The translations under genes were made by a program, and so were the position numbers. A stretch of DNA of 55,785 nt from Bdellovibrionaceae bacterium UBA6776 (GTDB lineage Bacteria > Bdellovibrionota > Bdellovibrionia > Bdellovibrionales > UBA1609): assembly GCA_002453155.1 (NCBI GenBank), contig DKGG01000052.1, forward strand, positions 36,806 to 92,590, given 5' to 3'. The first letter of the stretch is position 1. Each line of letters opens with the position of its first letter. Below are positions 51,652-55,785 of this stretch, piece after piece. The notes under the pieces are model-generated. The model saw only the letters and a program-made list of their open reading frames with translations. It ran no database searches and was not told the DNA's origin.

Positions 51652-53645
51652 GTATGGATTGGCTAAAAAATGATGAGGAGGAAGCTCGCGAGTATTGGGG
51701 GCGTTACAAATACGTCTACGCTCTCGTGGGCATATTCTTTTGCATTTTGGTCGCTCGGCTGTGGCAACTTCAAATCATTGAAGGAGCTGAGCTCCGCGCC
51801 TTCTCCGAAAAAAACCGTGTGAAAGAAACCAAACTTCCTGCTCCACGGGGTTTGTTTTTAGATCGTGAAAACCGGGTGTTGGTGGACAATTTGCCGGGCT
51901 TTGATGTGACCCTGACCCCACAATATGTAACTCACCTCGAAGAAACAGCCGAGGCTATTAGCCCCATCATTGAAATTCCGGCCAAAGAAATTGTTGATAC
52001 TGTTAAAAAAAGCCGCTACCGCGATGGACCCTTTCGACCGGTTCGGATCAAAGACAACCTTACCAAAGATGAAGTTTACCAGTTAAAAGTGATCCGGTGG
52101 GACCATCCTGGACTCAATGTCAATGAAGTGATTGTTCGGTCTTATCCTCTCGCAGATGATGGCGCTCAGTTGTTCGGTTATGTCGGAGAGATTTCACGAA
52201 GCCAACTTCCCCGTCTCAATGAAAAGTTTGAAGGCAAAGTTCAATTTGAACAGGGAGATATTATTGGTAAGAGTGGCCTTGAAGAGGTTTGGGATTTGAC
52301 CATTCGCGGAAAGGATGGCGTCTCTTATGTGGAAGTGGACGCTCGGGGCCGAGAAGCTCCCAGTGAAAATCCCATTTATTTTGGATTTAAGCCCAAACCT
52401 TACGAGGCGGGAAACAATTTGGTTTTAACCTTGGATAAGGACATTCAAGAAGCTGCTTATGCAGCAATGAATCGCAATGACGAAATTGGGCCACGCATTG
52501 GTGGTGTTGTTGCCATGAAATCCAACGGGGAAATTTTAGCTTGGGTGAATTCTCCCAGCTACAATCCCAATTTGTTTTCTACTGGGATTTCTACGAAACT
52601 TTGGTCAGAACTTTTAAATCATCCTTTCAAACCCATGAGGAACAAAGTGATACAGGATCACTATTCCCCCGGATCCACGTTTAAACCTTTTGTCGCGGTG
52701 GCGGCTCTTCAAGAAAAAATCATCAATCCCACCACGTTGATTCATGCTCCAGCACAAATCATTTATGGACGCCGCCCCTATCACGACCACAGTCGTCACG
52801 GATATGGCTACATCCCTGTGACGGAAGCTCTTGAACGGTCTTCAAACGTCTTTTTTTACAAAATGGGAATTGCACTTGGAATTGATCGCATTGCCTCTTA
52901 TGCAAAATATTTGGGTTTGGGTGGAAAAACTGGAGTGGAAGTTCCCCATGAAGTTTCCGGATTGATTCCCACAGAAGAATGGAAAGAAAAGGCCTACGGA
53001 GAACCCTGGCAACCGGGCGAAAACTTGTCGAATGCCATTGGTCAGGGTTTCGTCCTTTCCACTGCTTTACAAATGGCAGTGGGATTCAATGCCATCGGCT
53101 TGGAAGGCCCGGTGGTGAAACCTTTTATTGTTCAGAAGATCATCGATACGGACAACAATGTCTTAAAACAGTTTGAACCTGAAGTTGTTCGCGACACTTC
53201 GAAACCCAATGCTGAGGGTCTTGTGATTGATAAGAAAAATTTTGAAGTGGTGAAAGAAGGACTTCGTCGCGTCGTCAATGGAAAGCATGGAACCGCTCGA
53301 TGGTCGGCTCAACTTCGAGAGATTCCCTCCATTCAAGCGGCGGGAAAAACTGGAACAACTCAAGTGCGCTCTTGGTCTGCGGATGAAGTTTACAAAAAGT
53401 GCAATCTCAGACCATTGAACCTGCGCCACCATGGTTGGTTTGTAGGGTTTGCTCCCTATGACAAGCCTGAAATTACAGTGGCTGTTCTGTCTCAACACTC
53501 TTGCTCGGGCTCGAGAGGGGCAGCCCCCATTGCCAAGGACATCATGCTCGCCTATTTTAGAAAATATCATCCCGAGTTGATGAAAGATGCGCCATCAAGA
53601 CATGTTTCCGAAAGTCCGCCCAGCGATGATGAGGTTGCAGAATAA
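51648..53645 (+). CDS. mrdA: Penicillin-binding protein 2 (elongasome transpeptidase)
   Basis: 665 residues: one membrane helix (about 24-44), the pedestal domain, then the transpeptidase domain with the active Ser in SPGSTFKPF, SSN in ERSSNVFFY and KTGT in AAGKTGTTQ. A hydrophilic C-terminal tail follows. It is a class B PBP that cross-links peptidoglycan with RodA during lateral growth. It overlaps mreD (4 bp) and rodA (1 bp). Confidence 0.95.
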   Translation: MSMDWLKNDEEEAREYWGRYKYVYALVGIFFCILVARLWQLQIIEGAELRAFSEKNRVKETKLPAPRGLFLDRENRVLVDNLPGFDVTLTPQYVTHLEETAEAISPIIEIPAKEIVDTVKKSRYRDGPFRPVRIKDNLTKDEVYQLKVIRWDHPGLNVNEVIVRSYPLADDGAQLFGYVGEISRSQLPRLNEKFEGKVQFEQGDIIGKSGLEEVWDLTIRGKDGVSYVEVDARGREAPSENPIYFGFKPKPYEAGNNLVLTLDKDIQEAAYAAMNRNDEIGPRIGGVVAMKSNGEILAWVNSPSYNPNLFSTGISTKLWSELLNHPFKPMRNKVIQDHYSPGSTFKPFVAVAALQEKIINPTTLIHAPAQIIYGRRPYHDHSRHGYGYIPVTEALERSSNVFFYKMGIALGIDRIASYAKYLGLGGKTGVEVPHEVSGLIPTEEWKEKAYGEPWQPGENLSNAIGQGFVLSTALQMAVGFNAIGLEGPVVKPFIVQKIIDTDNNVLKQFEPEVVRDTSKPNAEGLVIDKKNFEVVKEGLRRVVNGKHGTARWSAQLREIPSIQAAGKTGTTQVRSWSADEVYKKCNLRPLNLRHHGWFVGFAPYDKPEITVAVLSQHSCSGSRGAAPIAKDIMLAYFRKYHPELMKDAPSRHVSESPPSDDEVAE

Positions 53646-54778
53646 TGAGTTTGGATTTGAAATCAAATTTGCAGGTCGAGGAGCGAAATTTTCTTTCGCG
53701 TTTGGATTTAAATTTTGCCTTTGCCATTTTTGCTCTGAACCTGATTGGCCTGATCAATTTGTACAGTGCCACCCACGGGATCTTTCACCGAGACAAGTCC
53801 AATCTTTTCTGGATGCAGATTGCCTGGCTGGTTGTGGGCTGGTTAATTTATCTGGGCATCACATTGGTGGATTACCGCAGCCTTGTGAAAAAGGCCTATT
53901 GGATCTATGGACTCAACATGGTGGCTCTGGTTGCCGTTGGTTTTGTGGGAACGGTTTCTTATGGGGCTCGCCGCTGGTTGGATTTAGGATTCTTCAAATA
54001 CCAACCCTCAGAGTCTATGAAAGTCTTTTTGATTTTGGTGATGGCCAAGATATTGGCCAAAATGAAACCCAACAGTGCAATGGGCATCAAAGAGCTGGCC
54101 TGGCCCGCATTGATTGTTTTGATCCCCTGGGCTTTAACTGTAAAGCAACCGGATTTGGGAACAGCAACTCTGATGCTTGCAACTTCTGGTTCGATGATTT
54201 TGTTTGTTGGAATTAAGCGAGGAATTTTAATTTTCGCCGCACTTGTAGGAATTATTGCAGCTCCGTTGATTTGGAACTTTGGTTTAAAAGAGTATCAGCG
54301 AAATCGAGTTTTGACGTTTTTGTCGCCAGGTCGAGATCCTCGTGGCACCGGCTACAACAGCATTCAATCTAAAATCGCCGTGGGAAGTGGCCGTATTGTG
54401 GGCAAAGGTTTTCGCAAAGGGACTCAGTCTCAACTGGAATTTTTGCCTGAGCGACACACGGACTTCATTTACAGTGTATTGAGCGAGGAGCATGGGTTTA
54501 TTGGAAGCTTTATCACTCTAGGTTTGTTTTTTGTGGTGTACCTGATGTCCATTAAGATTGCCATACATGCAAGGGACAGGACCGGCTCGCTCATTGTCAT
54601 TGGGGTTGGAGGGTATTTGTTCTGGCACATGTTTGTAAATATCGGAATGGTAATTGGTTTGCTTCCCATTGTGGGTGCGCCGCTGCCTTTGATCTCCTAT
54701 GGGGGATCCAGTTTGCTGACAACCATGTTGGCCTTAGGATTGATCTCTTCAGTTTCTTACCGGAAGTATCTGTTTTAG
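53645..54778 (+). CDS. rodA: SEDS glycosyltransferase RodA
   Basis: 377 residues, ten membrane helices. SEDS motifs: YGARRWLDLGFFKYQPSE, KQPDLGTATL, and FIYSVLSEEHGFIGS, with GMVIGLLPIVGAPLPLISYGGSS at the end. It polymerises peptidoglycan with PBP2. It is the last gene of the mreC-mreD-mrdA-rodA operon. Confidence 0.95.
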   Translation: MSLDLKSNLQVEERNFLSRLDLNFAFAIFALNLIGLINLYSATHGIFHRDKSNLFWMQIAWLVVGWLIYLGITLVDYRSLVKKAYWIYGLNMVALVAVGFVGTVSYGARRWLDLGFFKYQPSESMKVFLILVMAKILAKMKPNSAMGIKELAWPALIVLIPWALTVKQPDLGTATLMLATSGSMILFVGIKRGILIFAALVGIIAAPLIWNFGLKEYQRNRVLTFLSPGRDPRGTGYNSIQSKIAVGSGRIVGKGFRKGTQSQLEFLPERHTDFIYSVLSEEHGFIGSFITLGLFFVVYLMSIKIAIHARDRTGSLIVIGVGGYLFWHMFVNIGMVIGLLPIVGAPLPLISYGGSSLLTTMLALGLISSVSYRKYLF

Positions 54779-55072
54779 AGGGGCGAAGGCTGGGTCCTGA
54801 GGTTGAGTTTAGGGCGAGTGGCCTGGGCGGCCATCGAGACTTTGGTTCAAAACAAATATAGCGATTGTTTTCGTTGAAGCCTTGTCTTTGCCCTTTAGGT
54901 AAATTCAGTCGGCAAAGGATGAAAGCAACCTTTTATCAGCGGAATCCTGTCGTGCTGTCGAGACCTTAATCTAAAAAAGTTAGACCACCCACTCGAATTC
55001 AGCATTTCTTAAATTCTCTTTTTGTGCCTCATTGCAAATTCGTATTGGGGCATCTTTCACAAAGACTCCAAC
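54779..55072. other. Intergenic region with no recognised feature
   Basis: About 290 bp between rodA and the transposase gene. I see no gene, clear hairpin with T-tract, or repeat that I can support. Confidence 0.5.
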
Positions 55073-55546
55073 TTAATATTTTACTTCCCGAAGTCTGTTT
55101 CGAGACCGGGGTTTATAGTCCCAGATTCCACACACCTCCATTTCATTCTGAAAAATATAGCTGCTGACATTTTCGATTTCGCGTCCCCAGCTCAAGACTT
55201 TTGTGAAAGGGCGAAACTTCCACAATCCCCGACCAAGTTTTCGTGCCAAGAGACCTGTGAAAGCACGGATAAATTTGAGGTACGAAGAACGGTCACAAAT
55301 TCGGATCAAAATGTGAATGTGGTTCCGTTGAACACTCCAAGAAAGGATTTGATGGTTAAATGTCTTTGACTGCTTCTTCAGAGTCTTTTGAATGAAATTT
55401 CGATTTCCAAAGAGAGTGTTTTTATTGGATTTCAAAACCAAATGAAGAGGCCTTTTGGAGCACAATGTTCTTTTTTGATGTCGGGTATTGAGGAGGGATC
55501 CCCCGGATTCGAGATTTGGCTTGGGAAGAAGGTGAAGTTGCTTCAT
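55073..55546 (-). CDS. REP-associated Y1 transposase (IS200-like, RAYT)
   Basis: 157 residues. The HUH motif is in NHIHILIR; the RAYT/Y1 body follows with FIRAFTGLLARKLGRG and the probable nucleophile Tyr in ENVSSYIFQNE. The N-terminal PLHLVLKSNK is typical of REP-associated transposases, which are single genes without classical IS ends. I saw no obvious IS200 end hairpins. It may have produced the palindromic repeats seen elsewhere in the genome, for instance at 38814-39235, but this is not shown here. Confidence 0.82.
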   Translation of the reverse strand: MKQLHLLPKPNLESGGSLLNTRHQKRTLCSKRPLHLVLKSNKNTLFGNRNFIQKTLKKQSKTFNHQILSWSVQRNHIHILIRICDRSSYLKFIRAFTGLLARKLGRGLWKFRPFTKVLSWGREIENVSSYIFQNEMEVCGIWDYKPRSRNRLREVKY

Positions 55547-55761
55547 AGATCAGGAGTTTAACATGGGTTTTAAAAATGCGGTTTTTCGCTCTTTTGCACA
55601 TGCATGTGAACTTGCAAAAACCCTTGCTGGAGGGTGTTTTAAGGCCATGTGACTTCGCCAAATGATTGCAGATTGCGAAGACATCTCCGGACCTTCCGTT
55701 CAAGAAAGTACATGTCAAAAGAGGTTTTCGAAGGCGAAAATCCTGTCAATGAAAAAGTTGA

Positions 55762-55785
55762 ATTCCAATTAACAGATTCCAATTA
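55762..55785. repeat. Short direct repeat at window edge
   Basis: ATTCCAATTA occurs at 55762-55771 and again at 55776-55785. The window ends there, so whether this is part of a longer array cannot be seen. The rest of 55547-55785 shows no gene I can support. Confidence 0.35.

Noticed and set aside
54779..55072. Non-coding RNA or terminator after rodA
   Set aside because: No hairpin followed by a T-tract or known RNA motif could be supported.

Overview
The window looks like a chromosome segment of an AT-leaning, Gram-negative, non-enteric bacterium. Its mix of genes (rod-shape operon, PpiD-type foldase, S8 protease, FeS-BCP-type photolyase, extra MreB, many TTG/GTG starts) suggests a Bdellovibrionota-like organism. 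This assignment is inferred from gene content and was not tested by any search.

Region 1 (1-17063) opens in the middle of a tRNA-Leu(CAA) gene and ends in a 57-bp copy of that tRNA's 3' end. Between them lies a copper/silver resistance island. A long reverse-strand operon (10728 to 216) encodes a CusC-CusB-CusA-type RND pump, a small cupredoxin, a CopA-type Cu+ ATPase, a c-type cytochrome, a PepSY membrane protein and an APC permease. An ECF sigma factor with a membrane anti-sigma candidate is divergent from it, and the same ECF-type promoter (TTGTCACAA-N12-CTCGTACTA) faces both ways. A second reverse-strand cluster holds a Tat-exported multicopper oxidase, a multicopper oxidase fused to a CopB-like barrel, a small CxxC membrane protein and a short CDF transporter.

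Region 2 (17064-30231) is a second island with the same kind of ends, closed by a 3' fragment of a different tRNA-Leu. It carries a low-oxygen/nitric-oxide module: the cbb3 oxidase genes ccoN-ccoO-ccoP with a group III truncated globin and an FmdE-like protein on the + strand, and a CcoI-type ATPase, NnrS, an Rrf2/NsrR-type regulator, a PLP decarboxylase and a hemerythrin-like protein on the - strand. A 25-bp near-perfect palindrome lies between the two arms. Beyond them are a nonsense-interrupted DUF454 gene, an MreB paralogue, a guanidine-III riboswitch in front of a SugE/Gdx exporter whose apparent start codon is ATT, and an Rnk-like gene. Neither island shows a recognisable integrase. Both have paired GCAACAA repeats with an 11-bp period at conserved distances from the tRNA sequence.

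Region 3 (30232-55785) reads as ordinary chromosome: phosphatases, an SDR-like protein, a photolyase-family gene interrupted by an in-frame TGA, a Blc-type lipocalin, MntP, a response regulator, pyroglutamyl peptidase, the peroxide-defence set ahpF-ahpC-oxyR, MscS, a sodium/solute symporter, an S8 protease fused through a membrane segment to a PilZ domain, a PpiD-type foldase, and the mreC-mreD-mrdA-rodA elongation operon. A 118-bp tandem repeat with an adjoining long hairpin lies beside ahpF, and a REP-associated (Y1) transposase lies near the right edge.

Start codons were re-chosen where a ribosome-binding site or a signal peptide decided the matter.
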